A stretch of 64,000 nucleotides of DNA from Amborella trichopoda (GCF_000471905.2 NW_006499799.1:5232530-5296529); one strand, 5' to 3'. Numbered from the stretch's first letter, positions 11,801 to 23,867 are shown. Notes: generated by a model from the sequence alone, not told the origin. Translations and numbers: made by a program.

Positions 11801-12319
11801 TATGAAGCCTAGAGAGCGATCAACTCACAAGTTCAGCTCTAAGTTGTTTTTATAGTTTTCTACAAATCCTAGTTGAAGTTTTGAGCTCTTTAAAACCCAA
11901 GAGAAAGAGGTACTGCCTGAAAAGCTTCCTTATTTTAGAAATTCTAGCAACACCTAAAAGGCTAAAAGTATGCCATCGATGAGGGAATCGGGTGTACCAT
12001 GACCTGTAAGGATAACTTCAGGCATCTTCCAGTAAGTCTTTTCAGTTGATTTAATTATTTCAGAATATTTTTTATTTTTCTTTGAATTTTTAGGAACATA
12101 TATTATACAGAAAATTATAGTGGAAGTTTATTTAAAGCTTCTTGATAGTTTTTATTTGTTTTGACAGTGAAAGTAAAGATCCTCAGTTGTATCTAGAGTA
12201 TTAATTTTGTTTAAAGAAGTATTTAATGGTCCACGTAAGTGGAATTCAGGTGTATTGAATAAAATAAAATAAAATTTTTAGAATTCAATACCTTAAGTTC
12301 CACATAGCTGCACCTTTCA
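8885..12319 (+). mobile_element. 5' LTR of a copia retrotransposon (expanded by a hAT insertion)
   Basis: It starts at about TGAATATTGG and ends CCTTTCA, followed by one base and a tRNA-Met primer-binding site. It is colinear with the solo LTR at 1972-3634. Its length is inflated by the hAT at 9664-10881 and by about 500 bases missing from the other copy. CT-rich tracts lie at 11440-11700. The left boundary is inferred by alignment with the solo copy and is uncertain by several bases. Confidence 0.75.
9664..10881. mobile_element. Non-autonomous hAT element with GGGCTGCCAA ends
   Basis: The terminus TAGGGCTGCCAACAGACAGG is mirrored by CTGTCCATTGGTAGCCATA. Both subterminal zones are rich in GGCCCGGC/GCCGGGCC words. 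Flanks CCACATCT (9656-9663) and CCACATGT (10882-10889) match at 7 of 8. The AT-rich interior carries no recognisable transposase. The repeated CCCGGCCC words resemble subterminal transposase-binding arrays of plant hATs (inference). Confidence 0.8.
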
Positions 12320-12320
12320 T

Positions 12321-12332
12321 TGGTATCAGAGC
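12321..12332 (+). promoter_or_regulatory. Primer-binding site (tRNA-iMet) of the copia element
   Basis: TGGTATCAGAGC, complementary to the 3' end of plant initiator tRNA-Met. It lies one base after the LTR end, as in Ty1/copia elements. Confidence 0.9.
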
Positions 12333-12388
12333 CTTTATATTTCATTGCCATAGTCTTGGAGTTTTTATTTTTATTTGAGTCTAGAAAC

Positions 12389-13490
12389 ATGACATTAGAA
12401 AGCTTCTTCGCTGTGTTTATTAAGTCTGAAAGATTTGTTGGGAAGAACAATGCTAGTTGGAAGAGAAAAATAGGCTGTCCTCTTCAAAGAAGGACTTAAC
12501 CAAATTCTTACTGATGATCCCCCACCTGCCCCAAGAGGAAATTTCTATGAAAGACATTCTGTAAGAGATGCTTATGCTTAGTAGGAGCGCAAAAACACTT
12601 TAGCAAAGCATGTTCTATCTATGGCCATGGATGACACCCATTGTCTCGAGTATGAGAATCTGAAGACTGCAAAGGAGATTCATGAATGACTTGAGATTGA
12701 TTATGCCTTTCCTTCTCTCACTAGAAAAATAATGGCCCAGATTTGAAGATGAGGGAAGGAAGCAAATTGACTGAACATATACAACAGTTCAGAGCTTTAG
12801 CTTGTGAGCTCGAGGGTGCACAAGCTCAGCCGGATGAAAACATGCAAATCTGCCAATTGCTGAATTATATGCCGAGCTCATGGGAAAACTTCATTTCAAG
12901 CCTTACCGCAAGAGAGAGCATGTTGATGTTGGATGAGATCACCACCAAACTTAAAGCCGAAGAAGAAAGAAGATTGTCTCGTGGTACTTCAGCCTTGAAT
13001 GACTCTGTATATTTGGTAAACCTTAACCCAACTCTAGTTCATTCAATAAGAAGAAAGGCAAAGGCAAGAATAAGAACAAAACCAATGAGAATCAATAGGG
13101 GAATAATGAGCCTAAGAAAATGAGGATTAATGAATACCCAATGCTATAACTGCAAGAAATTTGGGTAGCTTGCAAAGTATTGTAAAGCACCCAAGAATAC
13201 AAATCCCAAGGGCAATAGGGAGCATGCTTGTGTGGTCCTCGAAACCATGCTAGCTGATCCTAAAGTGGGGTATGGTGTTTTGATTCAGGGTCCAATTCCG
13301 ATGTATCAAACACCAAGGATGGGTATAGAAATTTTATCCCTGTTGCCCCAGGGGATGCAACATCTATATGGTTGGGAATTAAAAGACTGACATTCTGGGT
13401 ATCGGAGACTCCGTCCTTCAACTTGAGAATGGTAAAAGTACGATCCTAAAGCAAACTCTTTATGCTCCTGAGATGAGGAAGAGTTTGGTT
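12389..13490 (+). pseudogene. Copia gag and start of pol, truncated
   Basis: From the ATG at 12389 the reading gives MTLESFFAV and F-V-GKNNASWKRK, the usual gag start. It then gives ILTDDPP, a UBN2-type gag core (KLTEHIQQFRALACELE ... LLNYMPSSWENFISSL, in the open stretch 12743-13123) and a zinc knuckle near 13140. The knuckle reads CYNC-KKFG, then a stop in place of the histidine, then LAKYC. A protease-like tail ends LYAPEMRKSLV. Several stops are present (for example TAG near 12580 and TGA near 12687). Integrase, reverse transcriptase, RNase H and the 3' LTR are missing; at about 13490 the sequence returns to L1. It is dead. Confidence 0.8.
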
Positions 13491-15345
13491 AGAGTGGTTT
13501 ACCAAACATGTTTAATAATTGGTGGTCGGAATTTACGATTGATGGTTGGGCAAGTTATAGACTAAGCAAGAAGTCGCAAATGCCGAAATATCATCTAACA
13601 TTCAGTTTAATATCTTGGCATGCCGGAGAGTTGTCCAAGATAAGACAAAACTGAAGAGATAAGGGAGTTTAGATGAATGGAAGCTGAGGATAGATGCGAA
13701 GCCATCATTGCAAGATTACTTGTGATTGGAAGAGATATCTTAGCATCAATGATCATGATCAAAGTGGCTGAAGAAAGGATATAGCAATATGAGGCTTTTC
13801 CATGCAATTGCAAACAGACAGAGGCATTCAAACTGTACTCAAGGTATCACAATCTCAAGGAGGTTTGAAAGCAGATAGGAGATTAAGAAGGCCATTGTAT
13901 AGTCTCTTCAAAGGTCTTTCATGGCAGAAGAGATCACAACCATCATTTGAAGAACTGCCAGTGGAAAGATTGTCCCCATCCGGCTGGAATTGTGATGAAA
14001 TGTCCATTTGGATAGGATGAGGTGGGCAATGTTGATTTCAATGGGATATGGTGCGTGCTAAGATGCATTCCCCTTGGCCCTTTTCCAAGATTTTTGGGTT
14101 GATGCTGAAGGAGGAATTATGGGCTATGTCTTGAGAGTTCAATCAACGGGGAAAGATTAGTAGTGCTATTAATGCCTGATTCATTGAATTAGTGCAAAAG
14201 AAAGAAAGGGTAGAGGATATTAAGGATTTGATGGAGTTAGCTTACTCGGTAGTGTGTACAAAATTTTGATTGAAGTTTTTACAGATAGTGAAGTAATGTC
14301 CAAGGTGGTCTCTCTGCCTCAGATAGCATTTGTAAAATATAGGCAAGTTCTTGATGGTTCCATGTTGGCTCAAGATTGTATTCACTCTAGGTACAAGGAT
14401 ATGATCCTTGGGGCGATTTGTAAGCTGGATCTAGAGCAAACATTTGACAAAGTCGACTGGTGTCTTTTGTAGAAGACAATAGGCTGATGGGTGTGGGAAT
14501 AGATGGAGAATGTGTGGGTATCTAGTTGCTTGCCATTTGTTCATTTCTCAATCATAGTGAATGTGTCCCCTACAGCCTACTTCCAGGGTTTGAAAGGCTT
14601 GTGGCAAGGGGATCTCTATCCATTTTTATTGTTCTCCGTAGCGTAGCTGTATGCTTTATGGTGTCTACAAACAATGTCTATTAACAGCTTTCAATTCTTC
14701 ACGTAAAGGCCCCACCGTAACCATTTTACTATTGCTGATGATACGCTCATGTTTTGTGGTGGAACATTGACCGAAATGCAAAAGCCTTATCTTTTTTTGA
14801 GATGTTTTGAGGTAGCCTCAGGCATAAGAGCTAACATGGAAATACCATGTTGATGGGTGTTTCTTCTCAGAAGATGAGTTAGGTGTATTTTCCAAATCTG
14901 TGGGGTGTGGATTGATGGGTTACCAAGTTAATATTTTGGATTGCCATTATGCATAGGTAAGCCATGAGAAGAGACGAGGGGAGGGGTATTGGAGAGTCTA
15001 AAAACAAATTTGGCCTCTCTGAAAAGGAGCTTCCTATTATTTGTTCATAGAATCATTAGCTAACTTCCCACCATATTATATGTTATTGTTTTCTATTCCA
15101 TCAATAATAGCTAGTGAAATTGAGAAGCTGATGTGTGGTCTCCTTTGGAGAGGACACCAGAGAAATATCTTTTTCACTTTCTTGGATGGAACACATGTAA
15201 ACGAAAGAGTAAAGGGGGATTCGGTCTTAGGAAGATTAAAGAGACCATCAAAGCCCTCCTTCCCAAATATAGTGGAGGTGCGGAGGAAGGATCAACTTTG
15301 GAGGACTGTAATTGCTAAAAACTATGGCAAAGATAATTCAGGTTA
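13491..15345 (+). pseudogene. L1 LINE ORF2 fragment (part 3): linker and reverse transcriptase
   Basis: It continues the endonuclease pieces at 7620-8203 and 8832-8884. Blocks in order are: NNWWSEFTIDGWASYRLSKK; RLFHAIANRQRHSN; PLGPFPRFLG-like; LPQIAFVKYRQVLDG (14310-14360); AICKLDLEQTFDKVDW (14415-14460), the RT palm aspartate; LWQGDLYPFLLF; IADDTLMFCGG (14730-14765), the second catalytic motif with AxDD kept; FGLPLCIGK; ASEIEKLMCGLLWRG; and KGGFGLRKIK. Many stops and frameshifts interrupt it. An A-rich tract at 15402-15432 may be the remains of a tail. It is an inactive element split by later insertions. Confidence 0.8.
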
Positions 15346-16790
15346 GCTAATTAGGCCATATTGCTTTCTGGTGAATGATATAAACAGCTGCCTTTCTGTC
15401 AAAAAAAGAAAAAGGAAAAAAAAAAAGAAAACAAGGTGGGCAATGAAAGGGTAACAAGGTTTTGGATGTACTTGTGGCGTGGGAACTGCTTTATATGTTT
15501 GGTACCCAGGATTATACACTTTGGACACAAAATCAGAAACAGCAGTGGCTGAGAGAGTTGAAGGGTTTGGACACAGAACCATCTGGAGCCCCTGCCTGAA
15601 AATAGCACTTAAGGAGGACGAGCTCGAGGCATTTAGCTGGTTGGAAGAATGGATTACAGCAATTCTTCCTCATTCCGAATAAGGATGGCATCCTGACAAG
15701 GACTCTTGTTAGTCATGGTGTTTTCTCAAAGAAATCTTTATACACCATTATAACATGGAACCAAGACCCCAATCATGCAGTCTAAAAATATGATCCATTC
15801 CAGGAAGTCTGAGAACAAAGGGCTTAACTTGTTTGGTCACCTTCAATAGGATTTTGACTTTGGACCACCTAAAAAACAGGGATATGCTCATTGCAAATGT
15901 TTGTTTTGAGTGCAGTGGTGATTGAATGACAATAAAGATTCACTTATTTTTGCATTGTCCAAATGCTGCTGTTCTCTGATCTTTGTTTTTAGCCTGTTGG
16001 ACTTAACATGGATTGTATCCTGTTCACTTGGTGCTTTTAGAGCAGTGGCTTATACCACCATTGTACAAGTCAGGCATTATCTTGTGAAGAATACTGAAAT
16101 GGCAACTATATGATGTCATTGGGAATGAGAGGAACAGCATATGATGCTCTAGGGATAGGAGACACATGATGGATAGGATAATCTCAGGAGTCAGGGCAAC
16201 AGTCACTTTCTGGACTTGGTCTAGAAAATGATTTTCGGGCCTCTTGTTAGCAGATTTGTAGATCAATGAATAGTGTTTATAGTAAAGACAGGAAATATGA
16301 GAAACATGTTAAAAAACTTGCTATAAGTGGAAAACCTTGTATTTGAACTACACTCATTGGTTCTATAATAATTGCAAAAATAATTTGCTAGTATTTACTG
16401 TAAAATTAATTTGTGTTTCCTCAGTATAAATAACCTAGAAGCTTCTAAAAACCAATGTTTTCTTTGGCTTCCCTCTTGCTTCATGGAGCAATTTTGGCTA
16501 CCATCTTTAACGAATTGATATTCAGTTCATTGGCATTCACAATATGTATTGCTGTCTCTCTGTGTATTTGCCCTTCTCAAATTTATGTTGTGAGTTTCTT
16601 CCTTGGCATCTTAAAAAAAGCTGGGTTATTTTTATGGTCAATTGAGTTCCTTTTTGTTCAAGACATAGATGTTGGGAGCGTTTGTGGGAGCCTGGGATCA
16701 ACCCTTGGCTGAAGCTCCTTACCCTTGGAGCACTGCTCAGGGAGTGACTTGGGAGGATCTCCTATGTATCCTATGCATACACTTCATATA

Positions 16791-16818
<28 letters not shown>
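15346..16818 (+). other. Unassigned intronic sequence
   Basis: After an A-rich tract there is about 1.4 kb with no family I recognise. It ends in a (TG)n(TA)n microsatellite (16790-16823), which is the insertion point of the next solo LTR. Confidence 0.4.
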
Positions 16819-16823
<5 letters not shown>

Positions 16824-18516
16824 TGTAATAATTCCAAAATTCCAAAAAAAAAAAGAAAAAGAAAGGAAACTTTTAATAAGTGATGGTTCGTATGAGCATG
16901 ATGATCCTTAGGGACCATCACTATTTTCAAAAGCTTTTGGTTTAAAGCTTTTGCTGCCTGGCTCTTGCCACGTCCACTAAAGGACGTGGGCTTTAAGCGT
17001 TTAAAGTGTAATTTAACGGTTACACCTCATGTGTGAGGTGTAACTTAATAAAAGAATATAATATAGTATCCTAAGAATTTAAATACAACAGGCGAGGACT
17101 CCCACCCTAGAAAATTTTGAGATCCCTCTCTCTAGCCGAATTTTTATCGGAAGCTCCCTTTCAAATATTTTAGGTAAGTGACTTCATTATCTTGAAAAAT
17201 AATCCGTTCTTTTTAAAAATGAAATGAAATAATTATTTCTGCTTATTATCGTGAATTTTAGGCGCGATAATTTTATGCGCAATTGACCTCATTATTTTGA
17301 AAAATAATCTTCTTAATAAAATTGTGATATTTTATCTATGTTAGATATTTTAAATGCTGTAAATTCTTAGAAATAAATTTATTTATTTTTCTTGTCTATT
17401 GTTAGAAAATTTTAGAAATAAAATTATTAGAAATAAATGTGATAGTTTTGCTTTTACTAAAATTGTGAGATTTCTTTCGGCTGTTTTTGAATATTTAGAC
17501 ATTGTAAAATTCATGTGCAAATGACTGCCTTATTATTTGAAAACTGATATTTTTGTAATTGATTATAGCATTGTCTGTGAAATGTTTATTTGCGAATTGA
17601 CATCCTATAAATTGTGATAATTCCGTATTCTTGAATTTCTATAAGAGTTTTTCTATACATTGGCAATTATGCTAGAATGTCTTTACAAACTGCTACCTTT
17701 CTAAATTTGAGCTCAAAGTATTTGATTGGTTATATTTGAAATGTTATTGAAAGTGACTGTTATTAATGGTTTCAGTGATATTCATATTAATAATTTCAGT
17801 GATATGTTGAGTACATGATATTGCTGCTTTCGAATGTTTAAAGAGATTTAGAAATACTTTAAGTATGCAAGCGGACTCATCCGGGTTCGCCGGTGAGGTA
17901 TAAGTGGACCTATCCGGGACGCCGGTGGGGATTAAGTGGACTCATCCGTTACGTCGGTGAGGTATAAGTGGATCTGTAGGGATTAAGTGGACCTATCTGG
18001 GACGCCGATAGGGATTAAGTGGACCCATCAGGACGCAGATGGGGTATATAGGTGACCTACTTGGGATGCCATTTGGGTAATTTTGTGGAATCTTTTGAAT
18101 TATGCACTGCCGTTAAAATGTTATATGCATTTCAATCATTTGGATTATGTTTAACTGTGCATTTCTGAATGTGAAATTGTTATCTATAAATGCTTGTGCT
18201 CGCATTGTTTTTAATTGACCTCCATTTTGAAAGTTGTTTATATCTTTCATCGATGATTATTTTTAGGATTATGATGATCACTTATTAAGTAGCCAAAATC
18301 GTCAAATTATGGTAAACATTTTCTCAGGATAACTGCGGTTTCATTTTGAGTGCTCGTCAGGATCAACTTTGAAAGATATTGTAGTTGTGCTTAAACTTTC
18401 TTTTGTTACTTCGTAAGAATTCGCCACTGTAAATTTGTCCTATCAATGAGATGTATATATGTTGTGACTGTCACATCTCTAGAATATCTATATTGTAAAT
18501 TCTCGGGGGTGTGACA
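16824..18516 (+). mobile_element. Solo LTR of an LTR retrotransposon (1.7 kb)
   Basis: It begins TGTAATAATTCC and ends GGGGGTGTGACA, with perfect TATAT flanks (16819-16823 and 18517-18521). The TSD lies in a TA microsatellite, so it is weak alone, but the TG..CA ends and the GGGGTGTGACA terminus, common in plant Ty3-type LTRs, support it. A minisatellite lies at 17871-18079. No primer-binding site or polypurine tract is attached. Confidence 0.65.
17871..18079 (+). repeat. 32-bp minisatellite in the solo LTR
   Basis: About seven units follow AAGTGGACyCATCCGGGACG then CCGGTGGGGATT or a close variant. It is GC-rich in an AT-rich LTR. The units alternate GAGGTATA and GGGATTA ends. Confidence 0.85.
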
Positions 18517-18537
18517 TATATATATATATATATATAT

Positions 18538-18572
18538 GGGTGTGGTTTGCATAAGGTTGCAACCTTAAACAA

Positions 18573-18605
<33 letters not shown>

Positions 18606-18606
18606 T

Positions 18607-18642
<36 letters not shown>

Positions 18643-18952
18643 TATGGGTGTGGTTTGCATAAGGTTGCAACCTTAGAATGGCTTGAGAATCTATTTTCAT
18701 TTCTAATTATAAAATTTTAAACTCTAAAAATGGTTCAAATCAAGTAGATCTATAAACACATGAAAATCTTGAAAATGGATGGTCTGGATAATGTGTTGCA
18801 AGATGCACTATATTGCGGACGCGAAATTTTTTTCTTTTCATAGTCATACATCTCGATATTGAGATGATCAATTAGAGGGTTTTCCAACATTCAAACAGCC
18901 TTTTATTACGGATTTTTGAGGTACACCTTTCATTCTTATATCAACTTTTTTT
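18538..18952. mobile_element. Mutator-like MITE, second copy, with duplicated 5' end
   Basis: It is homologous to the MITE at 25260-25650 over nearly its whole length. Shared blocks include TCAAGTAGATCTATAAACA, TGTTGCAAGATGCACTAT and ATCTCGATnTnGAGATGATC. Its start (GGGTGTGGTTTGCATAAGG then TTGCAACCTTA) occurs twice, at 18538 and 18646, separated by CT/TA microsatellite. The 3' palindromic end is missing. It is flanked by TA repeats on both sides. Confidence 0.75.
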
Positions 18953-18954
18953 AT

Positions 18955-18988
<34 letters not shown>

Positions 18989-19593
18989 CAATGTTTTAAA
19001 ACGTGGTTTGCCCGGCGCCTAGGCGGCTTGGATCAAAATACCGCATGCCCAGACCCATGCGGCCCTACACGGGCCGATGTACTTGGGCGGGAGCCCAGGC
19101 AGGCCTAAGGATGTGGCTTTTTTTTTTTTAAATACCTAAAAGGGAAAATGGGGTAATTTTGAGGTTTAAATAGGTTATGGGGATTATTTTTCAAACTCAA
19201 AAGTCAAAAGAAAAATTCCATAAACCCTTAATCTCTTAGTTGTACTTGTTTCTGAGAATCAAATGTATTTTTTGTGGTTTGAAGAACCTTCTTAAACCTT
19301 TTCACTTGTCGTGAAATATGGAGAGTTGGAGACTATTACTAATACACATCCTATTAGACTTTTAAATTTTGTATGGTTTGAATTTTGAAATTTTGAAATT
19401 TTGAACAAATTTATTCTCAACATACGATAAGTCATATTTTTGTACATAAAAAAATATGTTACAATATTTTCAAATGTAATAAATTCTAAAATTGACACAA
19501 ATATATGTATATATACTACATATCTGCATAGCTTATACAGACAGGATGCCAGGCAGGCCGCCTAGGGGCTGCCTAGTGTTTTTTGAAACCTTG
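18989..19593. mobile_element. Small hAT-like element of the CCTAGGCGG family
   Basis: It starts CAATGTTTTAAAACG and ends GTTTTTTGAAACCTTG, inverted ends of the same type as 4053-7027. TGTGTGTG lies on both sides (18981-18988, 19594-19601), but within TG microsatellite, so the duplication alone proves little. Subterminal GGCGCCTAGGCGGC and GGCCGCCTAGGGG words flank an AT-rich centre. Confidence 0.7.
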
Positions 19594-19604
19594 TGTGTGT
19601 GTGT

Positions 19605-21190
19605 GTGTCCGTACAGTGCCTAAATAATAATTCATAAATGTATGTGTGTGTACTTACAAATATGTCCTATCAAATTTGAAAAATGATTTTAAAAATGAAA
19701 GAATGAACAATCACTATTTTAGTATTATCAATATGCTTAACACATGCTGCTAAGAACGTTATTGTTAGTCCCATAAAAATTATGAAATTTTTGATAATGT
19801 ACAACAATAGACGAATTTATATGAAATTAAAGAGGCATTTTGTGTTATAAAATGTAATGTACTAAAATTTGATAATTGGACATACAAAAATTTTAATGAT
19901 TAAAAATCAAGAAAAAGATTTTTGGAAGATTTTAAATGGGATACAATAAATGCATGAATGCTATTAAATTGACTACTTAAGAAAGGAATAAGTTTATATA
20001 GGGCATTTCTTTCATGTCCTTAAGAAATGAAAGACATAAAGGGCATTACAAAAGTCCAAGAAAAGTTTTTCTATTATGAGCAAAAGTTTTTAAATGAAAA
20101 GTAAGATGATAAATAAATCAATGAAAAATGTCATTATTTTCATACACTTTCAAATAATATGAAATAAATAAAAATTCATCCATTGCGTAGACACCTTTGA
20201 AAGGAAGATAGACATTTGGTGTAAAAAATGTAATGTACAAAAATCTTAATAATTACAAATCAAGAAAAATGTTTTGAGGAAGTTTGGTGAGATAAATGCA
20301 TGACATGACATTAAATTGAATATTTTAGAAATGAAAGATACAAAGGGAATTACAAAATCTAAGAATAGATTTTCTACTATAAACAAAAGTTTTTAAATGA
20401 AAATTAAGAGAATAAATAGATAAATGAAAATATCATTATTTTATATACTTTCAACTAGGAATTGTATACAAAGAGGCCATTTATCTTTGTTAGAAGGAGT
20501 TCACAATTATTCCTAGCCATTAGATCTGAAATTGGATAGCTTGGGGTGTGTCATGAAGTTCAAGAAAATTTTCTTTGAACTTTGTAGCCAAAGACACCAT
20601 CACTTGATTTGAAATCTAATGGGCAAGAGTGGTTTTGACCTCTTTGTACTAAAAGTAAGTAGTCTCTTCTTGTACTTTCCATTTCAACTAGTATAAAATA
20701 AAAAATCGTCAATTGAGTAGATACTTTTGAAAGGTAGAAAGGACATTTGGTGCAAAAAATTACATTGTACGCAAATATTAATAAATAAAAATCAAGGTAA
20801 ATATTTGAAGTGAAGTACAATAAATGCATGAAATGACACAAAGGGCATTATGAAATCTAGGAAAAGATTTTTTATTATAAATTACATATTCTAAAAGAAA
20901 ATGAAGATAACAAAGAAAATATATGAATTAATTTATAACACATTTTGAAATAATAAAAAATAACAAAAATATCAATTAAATAGTCAATTTGGAGGAGTGG
21001 ATCAAGATCCTTTGCAGTCAAGGATTGAGATCCCTTTATGTTTGGAAGCAAGATCCCAATAAGTAGGGATCAAGATCTCCTGATGGGAGGAAGCAAGTAG
21101 TGCTCGGACTCTGGCTCTAGGATCACTGGATTGATGTTCCAAGAGGAGATCACCACTGGTTGACCAAGATCCCCGCAACTATGGTTTAAG
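19605..21190 (+). repeat. Partial copy of the palindrome-forming repeat (right-arm orientation)
   Basis: Tandem AT-rich units (about 19800-20950) share phrases such as GAAATGAAAGACATAAAGGG, AAATGCATGA and GAGAATAAATA-ATAAATG with the units around 54500-55350. The GATC-rich end at 20995-21190 closely matches 59100-59275: AAGATCCTTTG then AAGGATnGAGATCCC, AATAAGTAGGGATC, TGGGAGGAAGC and CTTGACCAAGATCCCC. I see no matching inverted arm of comparable length nearby. Confidence 0.65.
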
Positions 21191-23365
21191 CACTCCCTTT
21201 TCTCTATAGAAGGGTTACCTCATGTGGAAGATCTACTTCTTTACTAATACTATATTGTATCTAGAATGCCTCAATGAACGAAATGGCAATATTTTTCAGG
21301 AGTCTGGACATGCAGTGACATGTTAGATAGTGGATTATGATGAATGATTGTGGAATTTGTTGTGATTAGAGTACATTCCTGGATATGACGAGGGAGGTCA
21401 TCATGTCGAAGTTATTGTATGGAGCATTTTTACTGGGATCTCCTAAACATGGTGTATATCCTACTTCAGAATCTCTATCTTGCACACCTGGGAAGGGAAT
21501 CTCGCTCCTCCATGATTTGTAAATTTTGGGATCTCGATCCTTCTTATTAAGGATTGAGATCCTGGGTTACATGGTAACTTGACTTCATAGCATCATTCCT
21601 GAGGGTTCATAGGTAAATTAAGCCGAGGTTTCACCAACATTGGTTTGAGTTTCCTTTCGGATTGGACTGAGAATAAGAAATGGACGATCAGAAATAGGGG
21701 AGCAATGAGTTCAAATATCTCGTGTTACTATTTGTGTGATATTTTAAATTAAATGTATCTTTTGCTTGTTTTGTTCACACAATTGTGATTTCCTATGGTT
21801 GTGGATGTACTGCCCATCATTGACGGGTCCCGACTTCGACCCCTAGAATACCTGTGGCATAGCGATGTCATGGGCATTTAATAAACAGTAATTAAAACAT
21901 TTTCTTTTATGTCTATATGATTTTGGGATTCATCTTAATACTTTTTTATTATACGAGTATGCATGGCCAGGTTTGTTAGCTTACAATTTGTGTATCCTTA
22001 CACTCCAAGAAATGCATAATGATAAAAATAATACACATACTGAAACGATTTATTTAAATACCACATTCTTAAAAATTGTAATTGCTTAATTGGAGAATAA
22101 AGTATGAACAAAAATATTTGAATATTATGGAACAATTGGATTTTTTGAAATATTTAATAAAATTTTAAATTGTAAAATATTAATTAATCAAAATGTTGTT
22201 GGGATTATGCTCCCAACCACACTAAAAATCTTGTTTTCGAACTAGAGAGAGCTTGAGTTTGTATAGTTTATCATTCAATCCTGATGAAGTTGGGATCGAG
22301 CTTCCTCAAAAATCGGGATCAAGATCCCTATATTTAGGGTGTACAGACATCGATCCTTATCCTAGGGACCTTCCTGCTTGTGAAAATCCCATGATTCCGC
22401 TTTCGTTCCCCCATCTTGACCCGTTCATGATCCCAAGCCCACCAACTATGGTATCGAGGCTCCAATTTTTTTCTTTTATTCTCCGTTATCTCAGTTGCAT
22501 TAATTTGTCACTTACATGATTCCTTATTGATAATCTCGTTATATTTTTACTTTTAACATCCCTTTTTTCTTTATTTTTATTTTTATTTTATTTTTTAAAA
22601 TAAGTTGTACCTATACATAGTGTCATTGAGAGGCTGTCCAAATTACTTCTCTAAAGCATATTCTGGCGCTATGAAACTTGTATCGGTTTGCTGGCTGAGC
22701 TGCCTTCTTTTGGACATGATCTTCTACATGAAAAACCTTCATGTTTGAGTAAATGGACTATATGAAGCGGGCTTTTGCCGAAGAGGAGAAATGAAGATGC
22801 AGGTCCTGGTTGTATCCATAAGGACATGGAATTATTTATTGTGATAAGATGTATTTCTTATGCAGTATGGATTGAATTTATGTGTGTTGGGATTGGTTTC
22901 TATTTGGGTAAATTCCTTTTATGCTTCGTCATTATGTAATTTCTTAGAATCTAATTATGTATCCGTGAGTTCTGAACACAATGATGTATGTGGACTGTCA
23001 CTCCATCATGGCGAAACTGTCACTGAAAAGATTTGGATGACTTTGTTCATCTTCATTTGACAGACTATTATACGTCTTTTGTAAAGCCTTATTGGAGCCT
23101 ATCAAAAAGAAAAACTGGTAATCTTCCAAGGTTTTAGTAAAAATCTCAAACATTCTCTGTTTTTTCTTCACTACTTAATCTGCAGGGGAGTGTGGAGTGA
23201 TGTATGTGTATTATCATCATATTGGTTCACAGTGTACTATTTTTGTTCATGACTATAGGCCTGGCGAGTTTATTATTATTATTTTTTTCTCCTTATGTGG
23301 ATATGACTGGGTAGTCCATTTTGCATCAGATGTTCCCAAGTTGGTTTATTGAGAAAGAGAAATAT
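21191..23365 (+). other. Intronic sequence with scattered GATC-palindrome words
   Basis: GGGATCTCGATCC-type words occur near 21480-21560 and 22290-22345, like the ends of the large inverted repeat. No coding region is recognised. AT-rich sequence fills 21880-22230 and 22540-22620. Confidence 0.45.
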
Positions 23366-23624
23366 GGCTATATTACATGGTTGCATGTGTCTATGAATTT
23401 GATTTGTAACTTTAATATATCTTGGTAAGGTTGATATGAATGGTGTCCTATTGGCTGTTAAGTGGATTATGTAAGTGTTTAAATCCATTGAGCCTGGCTA
23501 TATTGCATGCTTGCATGTGTCTATGAATTTGATTTGTAACTTTAATATTTCTTGTAAGGTTGAGGTGAATGGTGTCCTATTGGCTGTTAAATGGATTATG
23601 TTGAGTGTTTAATCCATTGAGCCT
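23366..23624 (+). repeat. Tandem duplication, two copies of about 130 bp
   Basis: GGCTATATTaCATG...GTGTTTAAATCCATTGAGCCT at 23366-23495 is repeated with few changes at 23496-23624, about 90 bases before a GYRB exon. No TE hallmarks are seen. Confidence 0.85.
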
Positions 23625-23716
23625 TGATATTGGTAGTAATATTGAGCTTGTTCCTTTGGTAATGTTCAAGAAAACTTTATTTGCATCTTAGAGCTTTGGA
23701 GCTTTTGCATATGTAG

Positions 23717-23867
23717 GCCTTGGAGATTACTGTTTGGCGTGATGGAAGGGAATATCAACAGACCTATTCTCGTGGAAAACCAGTGACGGACCTTACGTCT
23801 CACATGCTTCCTACTGAATTGAATTCTCGTCAAGGGACTTGTATAAGGTTTTGGCCTGATCGCGAAG
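23717..23867 (+). CDS. GYRB: GYRB exon: end of the GHKL ATPase domain
   Basis: A 151-base exon of 50 codons plus one base. The acceptor is ATGTAG and the donor is G|GTCTGT. It begins [15 protein letters not shown], which directly continues the ...NALSE ending of the previous exon, and ends [11 protein letters not shown] followed by the first base of a valine codon. In GyrB this is the strand-rich end of the ATPase domain, and the T-x-I-x-F-x-P-D block is a family hallmark. The conserved TWRDG/RGKPV context leaves no visible missing residues, so the two exons should be adjacent in the mRNA despite the distance between them. Confidence 0.93.

Noticed and set aside
17871..18079. Possible CRISPR-like direct repeats
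   Set aside because: The units are contiguous without unique spacers and lie in a plant LTR; this is a minisatellite.
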